64,000 nt of DNA from an uncultured Paraprevotella sp. (GCA_944320775.1 CALUIV010000007.1:1-64000); one strand, 5' to 3'. Counted from the first letter of the stretch, positions 11,501 through 22,242 are shown. The notes: generated from the letters alone by a model not told the origin. Numbers and translations: made by a program.

Positions 11501-12793
11501 ATTGTATTGTTCTCTCAGAACGTACCTTATGGTTCTACACTTTATGTGAACGACGGTGATGTTGTTGAAAAAGGCAAGGTTATCGCGAAGTGGGATCCAT
11601 TTAACGCAGTCATTGTTACGGAAACGGCTGGTAAGATTTTCTTCGAGGATGTAATTGAAGGTGTAACCTACCGAGTTGAGTCCGATGAAACAACAGGTTT
11701 GCGTGAAATTATCATTATCGAATCAAAGGATAAGTCAAAGGTACCTTCTGCACATATTGTAGATGAAAACGGTGAATTGATCCGTACTTATAACCTCCCG
11801 ATTGGTGGTCACCTTGTTGTTGAAGACAAGCAGACAATCAAGGCCGGTGATATTTTGGTTAAGATTCCTCGTGCGGTTGGTAAGGCTGGTGATATCACCG
11901 GAGGTTTGCCACGAGTAACTGAGCTCTTCGAAGCGCGTAATCCGTCTAATCCGGCTGTAGTTGCTGAAATTGATGGTGAAGTGAAGATGGGCAAACTGAA
12001 ACGTGGTAACCGTGAGATTATCGTAACTTCCAAACTTGGTGAAGAAAAGAAATATCTGGTGCCGTTGTCTAAACAGATTCTGGTACAGGAGAACGATTAT
12101 GTACGTGCTGGAACTCCATTGTCTGATGGTGCTATTACACCTTCTGATATTCTTGCCATTAAGGGTCCGACAGCTGTTCAGGAATATATCGTGAACGAAA
12201 TTCAGGATGTATATCGTCTGCAGGGTGTTAAGATCAATGACAAGCATTTTGAAGTAATTGTTCGTCAGATGATGCGCAAAGTTCAGATTGATGAACCAGG
12301 TGATACCCGATTCTTGGAATTGCAGATCGTTGACAAACTTGATTTCTCAGAGGAAAATGATCGTATCTGGGGAAAGAAAGTTGTCGTAGATGCTGGAGAT
12401 TCTGAAAATATGCAGGCAGGTATGATTGTGACTGCACGTAAGTTGCGTGATGAAAATTCAATGTTGAAACGTAAAGACTTGCGTTTGGTTCAGGTTCGTG
12501 ATGCTGTTCCGGCAACTTCTACTCAGATTCTTCAGGGTATCACTCGTGCTGCATTGCAGACCTCTAGCTTTATGTCGGCTGCTTCATTCCAGGAGACAAC
12601 CAAGGTGCTTAACGAAGCTGCAATTAACGGTAAGAGCGATCGTTTGGAAGGTATGAAAGAAAATGTAATTTGCGGTCATCTGATTCCGGCTGGTACCGGT
12701 TTGCGTGAATTTGAAAAAATTATAGTCGGTAGCCGCGATGATTATGATCATGCTATGTCTAATCGAAAATCGATTCTTGATTTAAATGAATGA
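8519..12793 (+). CDS. rpoC: DNA-directed RNA polymerase subunit beta'
   Basis: RpoC carries the catalytic magnesium site of RNA polymerase. The 1424-residue protein has the N-terminal zinc finger ([20 protein letters not shown]), the invariant active-site motif NADFDGDQM near residues 472-480, the trigger-loop and bridge-helix region, and a second zinc site ([13 protein letters not shown]) in the C-terminal third. It is followed by a strong terminator, so it closes the tuf/rplK-rpoBC transcription unit. Confidence 0.99.
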   Translation: MAFRKESKIKSNFTKITIGLASPEEILENSFGEVLKPETINYRTYKPERDGLFCERIFGPTKDYECHCGKYKRIRYKGIVCDRCGVEVTEKKVRRERSGHIQLVVPVAHIWYFRSLPNKIGYLLGLPTKKLDAVIYYERYIVIQPGALADEVSEYDLLTEDEYLEKMESLPIENQYLDESDPNKFIAKMGAEAIYDLLVRIDLDKLSYELRDRANSDSAQQRKNEALKRLQVVESFRASRGRNKPEWMIMKILPVIPPELRPLVPLDGGRFATSDLNDLYRRVIIRNNRLKRLIEIKAPEVILRNEKRMLQEAVDSLFDNSRKSSAVKTDANRPLKSLSDSLKGKQGRFRQNLLGKRVDYSARSVIVVGPELKMGECGLPKLMAAELYKPFIIRKLIERGIVKTVKSAKKIVDRKEPVIWDILEHVMKGHPVLLNRAPTLHRLGIQAFQPKMIEGKAIQLHPLACTAFNADFDGDQMAVHLPLSNEAILEAQLLMLQSHNILNPANGAPITVPSQDMVLGLYYITKLRPGSLGEGLTFYGPEEAIIAYNEKRVDIHAPIKVVVTDLNENGELVKRMVETSVGRVIANEIIPEEVGFFNDIISKKTLRGIISDVIKTVGVARACEFLDGIKNLGYKMAYDGGLSFNLGDIIIPKEKAELVQRGNEEIERITNDYGMGFITDKERYNQVIDTWTHVNNDLSKILMKTMKEADQGFNAVYMMLDSGARGSAGQISQLSGMRGLMAKPQKAGAETAQIIENPILSNFKEGMSVLEYFISTHGARKGLADTALKTADAGYLTRRLVDVSHDVIITEEDCGTLRGLVCTALKSGDEVISSLYERILGRVSVHDVINPTTGKLIVASGEEITEDKAKEIEESPIESVEIRSVLTCESKKGVCMKCYGRNLASSRMVQKGEAVGVIAAQSIGEPGTQLTLRTFHAGGVAANAAANATIIAKYDAKIEFEELRTVDITDDNGNAAKMVVGRLAEARFVDVNTDIVLFSQNVPYGSTLYVNDGDVVEKGKVIAKWDPFNAVIVTETAGKIFFEDVIEGVTYRVESDETTGLREIIIIESKDKSKVPSAHIVDENGELIRTYNLPIGGHLVVEDKQTIKAGDILVKIPRAVGKAGDITGGLPRVTELFEARNPSNPAVVAEIDGEVKMGKLKRGNREIIVTSKLGEEKKYLVPLSKQILVQENDYVRAGTPLSDGAITPSDILAIKGPTAVQEYIVNEIQDVYRLQGVKINDKHFEVIVRQMMRKVQIDEPGDTRFLELQIVDKLDFSEENDRIWGKKVVVDAGDSENMQAGMIVTARKLRDENSMLKRKDLRLVQVRDAVPATSTQILQGITRAALQTSSFMSAASFQETTKVLNEAAINGKSDRLEGMKENVICGHLIPAGTGLREFEKIIVGSRDDYDHAMSNRKSILDLNE

Positions 12794-12834
12794 TGTAATT
12801 TGATAAATCATTCATAATAATTAAATATGTAGTG

Positions 12835-12873
12835 ACGAGTGGTATCGGATTTCAGGTACCACTCGTTTTTTTA
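12835..12873 (+). terminator. Intrinsic terminator after rpoC
   Basis: A 10-bp perfect stem ACGAGTGGTA (12835-12844) / TACCACTCGT (12857-12866) is followed directly by seven T residues. It separates rpoC from the next promoter. Confidence 0.9.
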
Positions 12874-12906
12874 TTTGGTATCATTTCTCGAAATGAATCA
12901 TAATAT

Positions 12907-12936
12907 TTGCGGGAATCATTTTATTTTGTATCTTTG
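12907..12936 (+). promoter_or_regulatory. Bacteroidetes promoter before DUF3467 gene
   Basis: The -7 box TATCTTTG (12929-12936) matches TAnnTTTG exactly. A TTG at 12907-12909 (within TTTG) lies 19 bases upstream, the canonical spacing. Transcription would start near 12942, giving a leader of about 50 bases. Confidence 0.8.
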
Positions 12937-12994
12937 GCTTGCTTAAGAATAACAATCAGATAAATTATACCGATTAAAAACAATTATCATTATT

Positions 12995-13315
12995 ATGGCA
13001 AACGAAGAAAAACCGCAAGGAGCTCAGCTGCAGATTGAATTGACTCCTGAGATTGCCCAAGGTGTTTATGCAAATTTAGCGTTGATCGCACATTCAAGTT
13101 CAGAAGTAATTTTAGATTTCGTAAGAATCCTGCCAGGCTTGCCTAAGGCTAATGTTCAGTCGAGAATTATCCTTTCTCCTGAACATGCCAAACGACTGAT
13201 GTATGCATTGCAGGATAATATTACAAAATACGAGCAACATTTTGGTCCGATACATATGCCGGAGGATGGTCCTCGTACCATAGCTCCGTTTAATGTGAAT
13301 AAAGGCGAGGCATAA
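12995..13315 (+). CDS. DUF3467 domain protein
   Basis: A 106-residue cytosolic protein of the DUF3467 family, function unknown. It has no signal peptide or membrane segment. The recognisable core runs from the start (QLQIELTPEIAQGVYANLALIAHS) through a conserved part ending in LSPEHAKRLMYALQDNITKYEQHFG. It has its own consensus promoter and terminator, so it is a single-gene unit between rpoC and rpsL. The family is common in Bacteroidetes, often in this position, which hints at a link to gene expression, but nothing in the sequence shows the role. Confidence 0.85.
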   Translation: MANEEKPQGAQLQIELTPEIAQGVYANLALIAHSSSEVILDFVRILPGLPKANVQSRIILSPEHAKRLMYALQDNITKYEQHFGPIHMPEDGPRTIAPFNVNKGEA

Positions 13316-13326
13316 ACGAATAAATG

Positions 13327-13358
13327 AAGCACTCTGATTCTTCTTCAGGGTGCTTTTG
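13327..13358 (+). terminator. Terminator after DUF3467 gene
   Basis: An 11-bp stem AAGCACTCTGA (13327-13337) / TCAGGGTGCTT (13345-13355) has one G-U pair and a 7-base loop; a TTTTGTTTT run overlaps its 3' arm. It isolates this gene from the str operon. Confidence 0.85.
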
Positions 13359-13443
13359 TTTTAAGTATAGTTAATAAAATGTAATTATGGCTGATATTTA
13401 CGTTGATATTACGATAGGCCGTTAAAATGGTATAGCTATTATA

Positions 13444-13473
13444 TTGCTGATTAAAAAAATATTTGTACCTTTG
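13444..13473 (+). promoter_or_regulatory. Bacteroidetes promoter of the str/S10 operon
   Basis: The -7 box TACCTTTG (13466-13473) matches TAnnTTTG. TTG at 13444-13446 lies 19 bases upstream. It is the only clear consensus promoter seen before rpsL, so it probably drives rpsL-rpsG-fusA and much of the following ribosomal cluster. The leader to rpsL is about 73 bases. Confidence 0.8.
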
Positions 13474-13552
13474 TCGCCCGATAGGGCATATTACGCACCT
13501 AATGAATTGGAACAAATATAAAAAACAATATAATAATTAAAATCTAAGAACA

Positions 13553-13936
13553 ATGCCTACTATTCAACAATTAGTAAGAAAGGGTAGAACGGTGCTGGAA
13601 GACAAGAGTAAATCACCTGCTCTTGACAGCTGTCCTCAGCGTCGTGGTGTATGTGTTCGTGTGTACACTACTACTCCTAAAAAGCCTAACTCAGCAATGC
13701 GTAAAGTTGCTCGTGTGCGTTTGACAAACATGAAGGAAGTGAACTCTTACATTCCTGGAGAGGGACACAATTTGCAAGAACACTCAATCGTATTGGTACG
13801 TGGTGGTCGTGTGAAAGATCTTCCTGGTGTACGTTATCATATCGTTCGCGGAACTTTGGATACTGCAGGTGTGGCAAATCGTACACAGCGCCGTTCTAAA
13901 TATGGTGCAAAACGTCCTAAGGCAGGTAAGAAATAA
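13553..13936 (+). CDS. rpsL: 30S ribosomal protein S12 (uS12)
   Basis: S12 sits at the decoding centre and is the streptomycin-resistance locus. The 127-residue product has [14 protein letters not shown] and the later [11 protein letters not shown], with the two resistance-associated lysines in their wild-type state. It is the first gene of the str operon. Confidence 0.98.
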   Translation: MPTIQQLVRKGRTVLEDKSKSPALDSCPQRRGVCVRVYTTTPKKPNSAMRKVARVRLTNMKEVNSYIPGEGHNLQEHSIVLVRGGRVKDLPGVRYHIVRGTLDTAGVANRTQRRSKYGAKRPKAGKK

Positions 13937-14067
13937 TAATTAATGCCTTTTTTTTATAAGTAAAATTATTAACGAGTTTTGGTTTGTAATAAAATTTGCG
14001 GTTGAGTAAATTCTCGAGAGCGAGAGTTGAAGACGAAAGATACAACCAAACAAAACTTTATTAAAAA
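13937..14067 (+). promoter_or_regulatory. Structured rpsL-rpsG intercistronic region
   Basis: This 131-base gap is wide for the operon. Its ends are complementary: 13975-13986 (AGTTTTGGTTTG) pairs with 14047-14057 over 11 bp with one bulged G. The enclosed stretch contains a TCTCG-AGAG-CGAGA hairpin (14012-14025). In E. coli S7 binds the equivalent rpsL-rpsG gap to repress its own synthesis. A similar role here is an inference from position and structure only. Confidence 0.45.
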
Positions 14068-14544
14068 ATGAGAAAAGCAAAACCAAAAAAACGTGTGGTT
14101 CTTCCAGATCCCGTTTTTAATGATGTAAAAGTGTCTAAATTCGTAAATCATTTGATGTACGATGGTAAGAAAAACATCTCTTATGAAATTTTCTATGCTG
14201 CATTGGAAGCTGTAAAAGCAAAAATGCCAAATGAGGAAATGAGCGCATTGGAGATTTGGAAGAAAGCATTGGATAATGTTACTCCGCAAGTAGAGGTGAA
14301 ATCTCGTCGTATCGGTGGTGCAACATTCCAAGTTCCTACTGAAATCCGTCCTGAACGTAAAGAATCAATTTCAATGAAGAATATGATTATCTTTGCACGT
14401 AAACGTGGCGGAAAGACTATGGCTGATAAATTGGCCGCTGAAATTATGGATGCATTTAACGAGCAGGGCGGTGCCTTCAAGCGTAAGGAAGATATGCATC
14501 GTATGGCGGAAGCTAACCGCGCATTCGCACACTTCAGATTCTAA
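14068..14544 (+). CDS. rpsG: 30S ribosomal protein S7 (uS7)
   Basis: S7 starts assembly of the 30S head and contacts the E-site tRNA. The 158-residue product opens with basic [15 protein letters not shown] and has the conserved [19 protein letters not shown] block (about 70-88) followed by TYQVP-type sequence ([12 protein letters not shown]). fusA follows after 20 bases. Confidence 0.98.
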   Translation: MRKAKPKKRVVLPDPVFNDVKVSKFVNHLMYDGKKNISYEIFYAALEAVKAKMPNEEMSALEIWKKALDNVTPQVEVKSRRIGGATFQVPTEIRPERKESISMKNMIIFARKRGGKTMADKLAAEIMDAFNEQGGAFKRKEDMHRMAEANRAFAHFRF

Positions 14545-14564
14545 TTCATTAAGTCGATTGAACA

Positions 14565-16682
14565 ATGGCAAAACAAGATTTACATTTAACACGTAATATC
14601 GGTATCATGGCGCATATTGATGCCGGTAAGACTACTACTTCTGAGCGTATTCTGTTCTATACAGGTTTGACGCATAAAATCGGTGAGGTACACGATGGTG
14701 CAGCAACGATGGACTGGATGGCACAGGAGCAGGAGCGCGGTATCACAATTACATCTGCTGCTACGACTACACGTTGGAAATGGAATGGTCAGACTTATAA
14801 AATTAACTTGATCGATACTCCGGGACACGTGGACTTTACTGCAGAGGTTGAGCGTTCTTTGCGTGTGTTGGACGGCGCAGTCGCAGCATATTGTGCAGTT
14901 GGTGGTGTTGAACCTCAATCTGAAACGGTATGGCGTCAGGCTGATAAATATAATGTTCCAAGAATGGGTTATGTGAACAAAATGGACCGTTCTGGAGCTG
15001 ATTTCTTTGAAGTTGTACGTCAGATGAAAGATGTGCTGGGTGCAAATCCATGCCCGGTTGTTATTCCAATCGGTGCAGAAGAAAACTTCAAAGGTGTTGT
15101 AGACCTGATCAAGATGAAGGCTATTCTGTGGCATGATGAAACCATGGGTGCTGATTATTCTATTGAAGAAATTCCTGCTGATTTGCAGGCTGAAGCAGAG
15201 GAATGGCGTGATAAGATGTTGGAGAAGGTTGCCGAGTTCGACGATGAGTTGATGACTAAGTATTTTGATGATCCTTCTACAATTACTCAAGAGGAAATCT
15301 TGCGTGCTTTACGCGCTGCCACAGTTTCTATGCAGGTGACTCCAATGCTTTGTGGTTCTTCTTTCAAGAACAAAGGAGTTCAGACCTTGTTGGATTACGT
15401 TTGTGCTTTCTTGCCTTCTCCTTTGGATACTCCTAACGTGATTGGTACTAATCCGGATACAGGTGCAGAGGAAGATCGCAAACCATCTGAGGATGAGAAG
15501 ACTTCTGCTTTGGCGTTTAAGATTGCAACAGATCCATATGTAGGACGTTTGACTTTCGTTCGTGTTTACTCTGGTAAACTTGAAGCAGGATCATATATCT
15601 ACAATTCTCGTTCCGGTAAGAAAGAGCGTGTGTCACGTTTGTTCCAGATGCATTCAAATCACCAGAATCCTGTAGAAGTGATCAGCGCAGGTGATATTGG
15701 TGCAGGTGTTGGATTTAAGGATATCCGTACAGGTGATACTCTTTGTGATGAAGATGCACCAATCGTATTGGAATCTATGGACTTCCCAGATCCTGTTATC
15801 GGTATTGCAGTTGAGCCAAAGACTCAGAAGGACTTGGATAAATTGTCTAATGGTTTGGCTAAGTTGGCAGAAGAGGATCCAACATTTACGGTTAAAACTG
15901 ATGAACAAACAGGTCAGACTGTTATTTCCGGTATGGGTGAGCTTCACTTGGATATTATTATTGACCGTCTGAAACGTGAGTTCAAGGTTGAATGTAATCA
16001 AGGAAAGCCACAGGTTAACTATAAGGAAGCAATTACTAAGACTGTTAACTTGCGTGAAGTTTATAAGAAGCAGTCAGGTGGTCGTGGTAAGTTCGCTGAT
16101 ATTATCGTTAATGTCGGTCCTGTAGATGAGGATTACAAACAGGGTGGTTTGCAGTTCGAAAATAAGGTGACTGGTGGTAATATTCCAAAGGAATTCATTC
16201 CTTCTGTTCAGAAAGGTTTTGAGAATGCTATGAAAAATGGTATTCTTGGTGGATTCCCAATGGATAGCCTGAAGGTTGAGTTGTTGGATGGATCATTCCA
16301 CCCGGTTGACTCTGACCAGTTGTCATTCGAAATTTGTGCATTGCAGGCTTATAAGAGTGCATGCGCTCAGGCTAAGCCAGTATTGATGGAGCCGATCATG
16401 AAACTCGAAGTTGTAACGCCTGAAGAGAACATGGGTGATGTTATCGGTGACTTGAATAAACGTCGTGGTCAGGTTGAAGGTATGGATACTAGCCGTAGCG
16501 GTGCACGTATCGTTAAGGCTATGGTTCCATTGGCTGAAATGTTCGGATACGTAACAGCTTTACGTACGATTACATCGGGTCGTGCAACTTCATCTATGAC
16601 ATACGATCATCATGCTCCTGTTTCAAGTTCAATTGCTAAGGCAGTGCTTGAAGAAATCAAGGGACGTACAGATTTGGTATAA
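14565..16682 (+). CDS. fusA: Elongation factor G
   Basis: EF-G catalyses ribosomal translocation and, with RRF, recycling. The 705-residue protein has the P-loop in [16 protein letters not shown] (about 13-28), switch [11 protein letters not shown], and NKMD, followed by domains II to V. It is the canonical str-operon copy by position. Bacteroides species also carry a divergent EF-G elsewhere; that copy is not in this window. Confidence 0.98.
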   Translation: MAKQDLHLTRNIGIMAHIDAGKTTTSERILFYTGLTHKIGEVHDGAATMDWMAQEQERGITITSAATTTRWKWNGQTYKINLIDTPGHVDFTAEVERSLRVLDGAVAAYCAVGGVEPQSETVWRQADKYNVPRMGYVNKMDRSGADFFEVVRQMKDVLGANPCPVVIPIGAEENFKGVVDLIKMKAILWHDETMGADYSIEEIPADLQAEAEEWRDKMLEKVAEFDDELMTKYFDDPSTITQEEILRALRAATVSMQVTPMLCGSSFKNKGVQTLLDYVCAFLPSPLDTPNVIGTNPDTGAEEDRKPSEDEKTSALAFKIATDPYVGRLTFVRVYSGKLEAGSYIYNSRSGKKERVSRLFQMHSNHQNPVEVISAGDIGAGVGFKDIRTGDTLCDEDAPIVLESMDFPDPVIGIAVEPKTQKDLDKLSNGLAKLAEEDPTFTVKTDEQTGQTVISGMGELHLDIIIDRLKREFKVECNQGKPQVNYKEAITKTVNLREVYKKQSGGRGKFADIIVNVGPVDEDYKQGGLQFENKVTGGNIPKEFIPSVQKGFENAMKNGILGGFPMDSLKVELLDGSFHPVDSDQLSFEICALQAYKSACAQAKPVLMEPIMKLEVVTPEENMGDVIGDLNKRRGQVEGMDTSRSGARIVKAMVPLAEMFGYVTALRTITSGRATSSMTYDHHAPVSSSIAKAVLEEIKGRTDLV

Positions 16683-16710
16683 TATTTAGTATAAAAGAAA
16701 AAATGAGAAT

Positions 16711-16758
16711 GAAGGTGTCGGTTAGCGAATGACTCTTAACCGACATACCTTCTTTCCT
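16711..16758 (+). terminator. Long hairpin between fusA and rpsJ
   Basis: GAAGGTGTCGGTTA (16711-16724) pairs with TAACCGAC (16737-16744) plus ACCTTC (16747-16752), leaving a two-base bulge. The following sequence TTTCCTTA is only weakly T-rich. It may be a leaky terminator, an attenuator or an RNase processing site between the str genes and the S10 cluster. No promoter of good quality is visible between it and rpsJ. Confidence 0.55.
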
Positions 16759-16790
16759 TAAATTATTAATCATATTATAATAATAAACAA

Positions 16791-17096
16791 ATGAGTCAAA
16801 AAATCAGAATTAAACTGAAATCTTACGATCACAACTTGGTCGATAAGTCAGCTGAAAAGATTGTGAAGACTGTTAAAGTGACTGGTGCTATTGTTAGTGG
16901 TCCTATTCCATTGCCAACACACAAACGTATCTTCACTGTAAACCGTTCAACTTTCGTAAACAAGAAGTCACGTGAGCAATTCGAGTTGTCTTCTTATAAG
17001 AGATTGATTGATATTTACAGCTCTACAGCTAAGACTGTTGATGCCTTGATGAAGCTTGAATTGCCAAGCGGTGTTGAAGTAGAAATTAAAGTTTAG
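16791..17096 (+). CDS. rpsJ: 30S ribosomal protein S10 (uS10)
   Basis: S10 is part of the 30S head and also the NusE partner of NusB in antitermination. The 101-residue product has the typical [20 protein letters not shown] start and the GPIPLPT loop. It begins the S10-spc-alpha series; rplC follows after 23 bases. Confidence 0.98.
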   Translation: MSQKIRIKLKSYDHNLVDKSAEKIVKTVKVTGAIVSGPIPLPTHKRIFTVNRSTFVNKKSREQFELSSYKRLIDIYSSTAKTVDALMKLELPSGVEVEIKV

Positions 17097-17119
17097 TACT
17101 ATTTTAAAAATTAATCGAA

Positions 17120-17740
17120 ATGCCAGGATTATTAGGAAAAAAAATCGGAATGACATCCGTTTTCAGTGCCGATGGTAAGAATGTACCATGCACTGTTATC
17201 GAAGCAGGTCCTTGTGTAGTTACTCAGATTAAAAGTGTAGAAAAGGATGGTTACGCTGCTGTGCAGCTTGGCTTCCAGGATGCAAAGGAGAAAAATACAA
17301 CAGCTCCGATGATGGGACACTTCAAAAAAGCAGGAACTACTCCAAAGAGACACTTGGCCGAGTTCGCAGCAGATTTCCAGAACGAGTTGAACTTAGGAGA
17401 CACAGTTACTGTAGACATTTTTGCTGATGCAGCTTTTGTTGACGTAGTAGGAACTTCTAAAGGACATGGTTTCCAGGGTGTAGTAAAACGTCACGGATTC
17501 GGTGGTGTTGGTCAGACTACTCACGGTCAGCATAACCGCGCTCGCAAGCCGGGTTCTATCGGTGCTTGTTCTTATCCAGCAAAGGTATTTAAAGGCCTGC
17601 GTATGGGTGGTCAAATGGGTGGTGACCGCGTAACTACTCACAATTTGCAAGTTTTAAAAGTAATTCCAGAGCACAACCTGATCTTGATTAAGGGTTCTGT
17701 TCCAGGTTACAAAGGTTCAATCGTAATAATTGAAAAATAA
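17120..17740 (+). CDS. rplC: 50S ribosomal protein L3 (uL3)
   Basis: L3 is an early 50S assembly protein reaching the peptidyl-transferase centre. The 206-residue product has the conserved loop [17 protein letters not shown] and the [17 protein letters not shown] segment that approaches the active site. Its TAA overlaps the rplD ATG by one base (TAATG). Confidence 0.98.
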   Translation: MPGLLGKKIGMTSVFSADGKNVPCTVIEAGPCVVTQIKSVEKDGYAAVQLGFQDAKEKNTTAPMMGHFKKAGTTPKRHLAEFAADFQNELNLGDTVTVDIFADAAFVDVVGTSKGHGFQGVVKRHGFGGVGQTTHGQHNRARKPGSIGACSYPAKVFKGLRMGGQMGGDRVTTHNLQVLKVIPEHNLILIKGSVPGYKGSIVIIEK

Positions 17741-18369
17741 TGGAAGTTAGTGTATTGAATATTAAAGGCGAGGATACCGGAAGAAAGGTTACCTTGAATG
17801 ATTCTATCTTTGCAATTGAGCCTAACGACCAGGCCATTTATTTGGATGTAAAACAGTTCTTAGCTAATCAGCGTCAAGGAACTGCGAAAGCTAAGGAAAG
17901 AAGCGAAGTGAGTGGATCTACTCGTAAGCTTGGACGCCAGAAAGGTGGAGGTGGTGCTCGTCGTGGTGATATCAACTCTCCGGTATTGGTTGGTGGTGGA
18001 CGCGTTTTCGGTCCGAGACCACGTAATTACGGTTTCAAGTTGAATAAGAAAGTTAAGGCTTTGGCGCGTAAGTCTGCTTTGAGCTACAAGGCACAAGAAA
18101 ATGCTATCGTTGTAGTTGAAGACTTCTCAATGGAGGCTCCAAAGACTAAACAATTCATTGAAATCATAAATAATCTTAAAGTTGACGGTAAGAAATCTTT
18201 GTTTGTATTGCCAGGTGCAGATAAAAACGTATATTTGTCTGCTCGTAACATACAACGGGTTAACGTTACGCTTGCTTCTGCGCTGAATACCTATAACGTA
18301 TTGAACGCAGATGTGATGGTTGTGACTGAAAATTCACTCAAAGTTGTCGACGAAATCTTAACAAAATAA
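17740..18369 (+). CDS. rplD: 50S ribosomal protein L4 (uL4)
   Basis: L4 lines the peptide exit tunnel; in E. coli it also represses the S10 operon. The 209-residue product has the basic extended loop ([15 protein letters not shown]) around residues 62-78. Its start shares one base with the rplC stop, so translation is probably coupled. Confidence 0.98.
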   Translation: MEVSVLNIKGEDTGRKVTLNDSIFAIEPNDQAIYLDVKQFLANQRQGTAKAKERSEVSGSTRKLGRQKGGGGARRGDINSPVLVGGGRVFGPRPRNYGFKLNKKVKALARKSALSYKAQENAIVVVEDFSMEAPKTKQFIEIINNLKVDGKKSLFVLPGADKNVYLSARNIQRVNVTLASALNTYNVLNADVMVVTENSLKVVDEILTK

Positions 18370-18383
18370 GGAGAGATAACCAA

Positions 18384-18674
18384 ATGGGATATATTATTAA
18401 ACCTCTGGTCACTGAGAAGATGACCGCTATTACGGAGAAGCAGAATAAATTCGGCTTCATCGTTCGTCCTGAGGCTAACAAACTCGAGATTAAGAAAGAA
18501 ATCGAGGCTTTGTATAATGTAACGGTTGTGTCTGTTAATACCTCAAATTATGCAGGTAAGTCAAAAAATCGTTATACTCGTGCCGGCTTGATTAAAGGCC
18601 GCACTAACGCTTTTAAGAAAGCTGTTGTAACCTTGAAAGAGGGCGAAACAATTGATTTTTATAGCAATATTTAA
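18384..18674 (+). CDS. rplW: 50S ribosomal protein L23 (uL23)
   Basis: L23 lies at the tunnel exit and docks trigger factor and SRP. The 96-residue product contains the family start KPLVTEKMTA and the conserved KSKNRYTRAGLIKGRTN loop. It is in the standard L3-L4-L23-L2 order. Confidence 0.97.
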   Translation: MGYIIKPLVTEKMTAITEKQNKFGFIVRPEANKLEIKKEIEALYNVTVVSVNTSNYAGKSKNRYTRAGLIKGRTNAFKKAVVTLKEGETIDFYSNI

Positions 18675-18681
18675 ATAGAAG

Positions 18682-19506
18682 ATGGCAGTACGTAAATTTA
18701 AGCCCACAACACCGGGGCAGAGACACAAGATTATTGGTACTTTTGAAGAGATTACTGCATCGGTACCAGAGAAGTCTCTTGTATGTGGTAAACGTTCAAC
18801 AGGTGGTCGTAATAATGTCGGTAAGATGACAATGCGCTATAATGGCGGCGGTCACAAAAGAAAATTCCGTTTCATTGACTTCAAGAGAGATAAAGACGGT
18901 GTTCCAGCAGTTGTAAAGACGATCGAGTATGATCCAAACCGTTCAGCTCGAATCGCGCTTTTGTATTATGCTGATGGAGAAAAACGTTATATTATTGCTC
19001 CTAACGGCTTGCAGGTAGGTAGCACTTTGATGTCTGGAGAGAATGCAGCGCCTGAGATTGGTAATGCACTTCCACTTCAGAATATTCCAGTAGGTACTGT
19101 AATTCACAATATCGAATTACGTCCGGGTCAAGGTGCTTTGTTGGTGCGTTCTGCAGGTAATTTTGCTCAGTTGACTTCTCGTGAGGGACGTTATTGCGTG
19201 ATTAAGTTGCCTTCAGGTGAAACTCGTCAGATCCTGAGTGCATGTAAGGCAACTGTAGGTAGTGTTGGTAACTCTGATCATGCGTTGGAGAGTTCTGGTA
19301 AGGCAGGACGTTCACGTTGGTTGGGACGTCGTCCACACAACCGTGGTGTTGTAATGAACCCGCATGATCATCCAATGGGTGGTGGTGAAGGACGTCAGTC
19401 TGGAGGTCATCCACGTTCACGCAAGGGATTGTATGCTAAGGGCTTGAAGACTAGAGCTCCTAAGAAACAGTCTAATAAGTATATTATCGAGAGATGTAAT
19501 AAGTAA
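18682..19506 (+). CDS. rplB: 50S ribosomal protein L2 (uL2)
   Basis: L2 is needed for subunit joining and peptidyl transfer. The 274-residue product has the conserved C-terminal block [18 protein letters not shown], whose histidine lies near the peptidyl-transferase region, and the basic tail [15 protein letters not shown]. Confidence 0.98.
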   Translation: MAVRKFKPTTPGQRHKIIGTFEEITASVPEKSLVCGKRSTGGRNNVGKMTMRYNGGGHKRKFRFIDFKRDKDGVPAVVKTIEYDPNRSARIALLYYADGEKRYIIAPNGLQVGSTLMSGENAAPEIGNALPLQNIPVGTVIHNIELRPGQGALLVRSAGNFAQLTSREGRYCVIKLPSGETRQILSACKATVGSVGNSDHALESSGKAGRSRWLGRRPHNRGVVMNPHDHPMGGGEGRQSGGHPRSRKGLYAKGLKTRAPKKQSNKYIIERCNK

Positions 19507-19527
19507 CAAAAGTTAATTGAGTAAATT

Positions 19528-19797
19528 ATGAGTCGTTCATTAAAAAAAGGTCCATATATCGAAGTAAACCTCGAGAAGAAAGTTCTCGCGATGAATGAGA
19601 GCGGAAAGAAGAGTGTTGTTAAGACATGGGCCAGAGCTTCAATGATCTCACCTGATTTTGTGGGACACACTGTAGCTGTACACAACGGAAATAAGTTTAT
19701 TCCTGTTTATGTTACTGAAAACATGGTTGGACACAAGTTGGGCGAATTTGCACCTACTCGTAAGTTCGGTGGCCATGCAGGTAACAAGAAAAAATAA
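19528..19797 (+). CDS. rpsS: 30S ribosomal protein S19 (uS19)
   Basis: S19 binds S13 and 16S rRNA in the head of the 30S subunit. The 89-residue product starts [11 protein letters not shown] and has the conserved [20 protein letters not shown] and [14 protein letters not shown] segments. Confidence 0.98.
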   Translation: MSRSLKKGPYIEVNLEKKVLAMNESGKKSVVKTWARASMISPDFVGHTVAVHNGNKFIPVYVTENMVGHKLGEFAPTRKFGGHAGNKKK

Positions 19798-19833
19798 CAG
19801 GTTTTATCTGAAATAAAAAAAGTAAATATATAA

Positions 19834-20232
19834 ATGGGAGCAAGAAAAAAAATTGCGGCTGAAAAAAGAAAAGAAGCCCTCAAAACCCAGTATTTTGCTA
19901 AGTTGCAGAATGTGCCTTCTTCTCCACGTAAGATGAGATATGTGGTTGATATGATTCGTGGTATGGAGGTTAATAGAGCACTTGGTACATTGAAATTCTC
20001 TTCTAAGGCTGCATCTGCAGTAGTTGAGAAATTGTTGCGCTCTGCTATCGCGAACTGGGAACAGAAAAACGAACGTAAAGCTGAAGATGGCGAATTGTTC
20101 GTAACGAAGATTTTTGTTGATGGTGGTGCAACTCTGAAAAGAATGAGACCAGCTCCACAGGGAAGAGGTTACAGAATTCGCAAGCGTTCAAATCACGTAA
20201 CTTTGTTCGTAGGCACTAAAACTAATGATTAA
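19834..20232 (+). CDS. rplV: 50S ribosomal protein L22 (uL22)
   Basis: L22 has a globular surface domain and a beta-hairpin lining the exit tunnel. The 132-residue product starts [14 protein letters not shown], a basic N-terminal extension compared with E. coli L22 (110 aa), then the family core [16 protein letters not shown] and the hairpin tip [19 protein letters not shown]. Confidence 0.97.
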   Translation: MGARKKIAAEKRKEALKTQYFAKLQNVPSSPRKMRYVVDMIRGMEVNRALGTLKFSSKAASAVVEKLLRSAIANWEQKNERKAEDGELFVTKIFVDGGATLKRMRPAPQGRGYRIRKRSNHVTLFVGTKTND

Positions 20233-20243
20233 TAAGAAGTAGT

Positions 20244-20966
20244 ATGGGACAGAAAGTAAATCCGATAAGCAACCGACTCGGTATTATTAGAGGTTGGGAT
20301 TCTAACTGGTACGGTGGCAAGGACTTTGGTGATTCTTTGTTGGAAGATAGCAAAATCCGTAAATACTTGAACGTACGTTTGGCTGCTGCCAGCGTTTCAA
20401 GAATTGTCATTGAGCGTACACTTAAACTCGTGACGATTACAGTTTGTACTGCACGTCCGGGATTGGTCATTGGTAAAGGTGGACAGGATGTTGATAAACT
20501 GAAAGAGGAGTTGAAAAAGATTACGGATAAGGATATTCAGATCAACATCTTTGAAATTAAGAAACCGGAACTTGATGCTGTTATAGTTGCAAATAACATT
20601 GCACGTCAGGTTGAAGGTAAAATTGCTTACCGTCGTGCAATCAAGATGGCTATCGCTAATACTATGCGCGCTGGTGCTGAAGGTATTAAAGTCTTGATCT
20701 CTGGACGTTTGAATGGAGCAGAAATGGCACGTTCTGAGATGTATAAAGAAGGACGTACTCCATTGCATACTTTCCGTGCTGATATTGACTATTGTCAGGC
20801 TGAAGCCTTGACTAAGGTTGGTTTGCTCGGTATTAAGGTTTGGATTTGTCGTGGTGAGGTTTATGGTAAACGTGATTTGACTCCTAACTTTACACAGAAT
20901 AAGGAAACCGGCCGTAGTAACAATGGTGGTAAAAACTTCCGCAAGAAGAAGAACAACAATCGTTAA
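20244..20966 (+). CDS. rpsC: 30S ribosomal protein S3 (uS3)
   Basis: S3 forms part of the mRNA entry channel helicase. The 240-residue product has the KH-type RNA-binding domain with [16 protein letters not shown] and the C-terminal domain with [12 protein letters not shown]. The tail is asparagine/lysine rich. Confidence 0.98.
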   Translation: MGQKVNPISNRLGIIRGWDSNWYGGKDFGDSLLEDSKIRKYLNVRLAAASVSRIVIERTLKLVTITVCTARPGLVIGKGGQDVDKLKEELKKITDKDIQINIFEIKKPELDAVIVANNIARQVEGKIAYRRAIKMAIANTMRAGAEGIKVLISGRLNGAEMARSEMYKEGRTPLHTFRADIDYCQAEALTKVGLLGIKVWICRGEVYGKRDLTPNFTQNKETGRSNNGGKNFRKKKNNNR

Positions 20967-20982
20967 TTTGAATTAAGCAATT

Positions 20983-21408
20983 ATGTTACAACCGAAAAGA
21001 ACAAAATATAGAAGACCGCAAAAGGGCCGTTGTAAAGGAAATGCCCAGCGTGGTAACCAATTGGCTTTCGGATCATTCGGTATTAAGTCATTGGATACGC
21101 ATTGGATTACCGGTCGTCAGATAGAAGCTGCCCGTGTTGCTGTTACTCGTTACATGCAGCGTGAGGGACAGGTTTGGATCCGAATTTTCCCGGATAAACC
21201 AATTACAAAGAAGCCTGCCGATGTACGTATGGGTAAAGGTAAGGGAGATCCTGTAGGATATGTATTCCCAATCACTCCAGGACGTATTATTTTTGAAGTT
21301 GAGGGTGTTCCTTATGAAGTAGCCAAGGAGGCTTTGCGTTTGGCTGCTCAGAAACTTCCTGTAACTACTAAGTTTATTGTTAGACGTGATTACGATAAAA
21401 ACGCTTAA
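20983..21408 (+). CDS. rplP: 50S ribosomal protein L16 (uL16)
   Basis: L16 organises the A-site tRNA region of the 50S subunit. The 141-residue product starts [16 protein letters not shown] and contains the conserved [14 protein letters not shown] loop near the functional centre. rpmC follows two bases after its stop. Confidence 0.98.
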   Translation: MLQPKRTKYRRPQKGRCKGNAQRGNQLAFGSFGIKSLDTHWITGRQIEAARVAVTRYMQREGQVWIRIFPDKPITKKPADVRMGKGKGDPVGYVFPITPGRIIFEVEGVPYEVAKEALRLAAQKLPVTTKFIVRRDYDKNA

Positions 21409-21410
21409 TT

Positions 21411-21605
21411 ATGAAGATCGCAGAAATTAGAGAATTGTCAACCGCTGATTTGGTTGAAAGAGTTCAGGCTGAGGAAGCAAATTATACCCAGATGTTGTTG
21501 AATCATGCGGTATCTCCTCTTGAGAATCCTGCGCAAATTAAAGCTGCACGTCGTACAATCGCCCGTATGAAAACAGAATTACGCGCAAGAGAACTTAACA
21601 AATAA
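21411..21605 (+). CDS. rpmC: 50S ribosomal protein L29 (uL29)
   Basis: A 64-residue two-helix protein near the tunnel exit. The family pattern is visible: [15 protein letters not shown] in the first helix and [20 protein letters not shown] at the end. It lies between rplP and rpsQ as in most bacteria. Confidence 0.96.
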   Translation: MKIAEIRELSTADLVERVQAEEANYTQMLLNHAVSPLENPAQIKAARRTIARMKTELRARELNK

Positions 21606-21616
21606 TAATGGTCCAC

Positions 21617-21874
21617 ATGGAAGCAAGAAATTTAAGAAAAACAAGAACGGGTGTTGTTACCAGTGACAAGATGGATAAGACCATTGTTGTAGCTGCTAAG
21701 TTTAAGGAGAAGCACCCTATTTATGGTAAATTCGTTTCTAAAACGAAGAAATATCATGCTCATGACGAGAAAAATGATTGTCATGTAGGTGATACAGTTT
21801 TGATCATGGAAACCCGTCCCTTGAGTAAAACAAAGAGATGGAGAGTTGTTGAAATCGTTGAAAGAGCTAAGTAA
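21617..21874 (+). CDS. rpsQ: 30S ribosomal protein S17 (uS17)
   Basis: S17 is an early 16S rRNA-binding OB-fold protein. The frame opens at 21608 (MVHMEARN), but the second methionine at 21617 gives the usual start [14 protein letters not shown] and an 85-residue product; the upstream ATG sits two bases after the rpmC stop and cannot be excluded. The body has KMDKTIVV and [16 protein letters not shown]. Confidence 0.95.
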   Translation: MEARNLRKTRTGVVTSDKMDKTIVVAAKFKEKHPIYGKFVSKTKKYHAHDEKNDCHVGDTVLIMETRPLSKTKRWRVVEIVERAK

Positions 21875-21876
21875 TT

Positions 21877-22242
21877 ATGATACAAGCAGAATCTAGACTT
21901 GTTGTAACTGACAACAGCGGTGCGCGTGAGGCTTTGTGTATCCGTGTATTGGGAGGTACAAAAAGACGTTATGCGTCAGTAGGTGATGTAATCGTAGTTT
22001 CTATCAAGAGCGTGATTCCATCAAGTGATATTAAAAAGGGTGCAGTATCAAAGGCTTTGATCGTACGTACAAAGAAGGAGGTTCGTCGTGCTGACGGTTC
22101 TTATATCCGCTTCGATGACAATGCGTGTGTTCTTTTGAACAATGCTGGTGAGTTACGTGGAAGCCGTATCTTTGGACCTGTAGCGCGTGAGTTGCGTGCT
22201 GCAAACATGAAGGTAGTTTCTTTGGCACCTGAAGTACTTTAA
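21877..22242 (+). CDS. rplN: 50S ribosomal protein L14 (uL14)
   Basis: L14 forms a bridge to the 30S subunit. The 121-residue product begins [19 protein letters not shown], the family signature, and ends with the conserved [13 protein letters not shown] stretch. It starts two bases after the rpsQ stop. Confidence 0.98.
   Translation: MIQAESRLVVTDNSGAREALCIRVLGGTKRRYASVGDVIVVSIKSVIPSSDIKKGAVSKALIVRTKKEVRRADGSYIRFDDNACVLLNNAGELRGSRIFGPVARELRAANMKVVSLAPEVL

Noticed and set aside
11735-12247. Long minus-strand frames inside rpoC, rpoB and fusA
   Set aside because: They overlap certain genes fully and encode low-complexity, cysteine/histidine/serine-rich products without domains.
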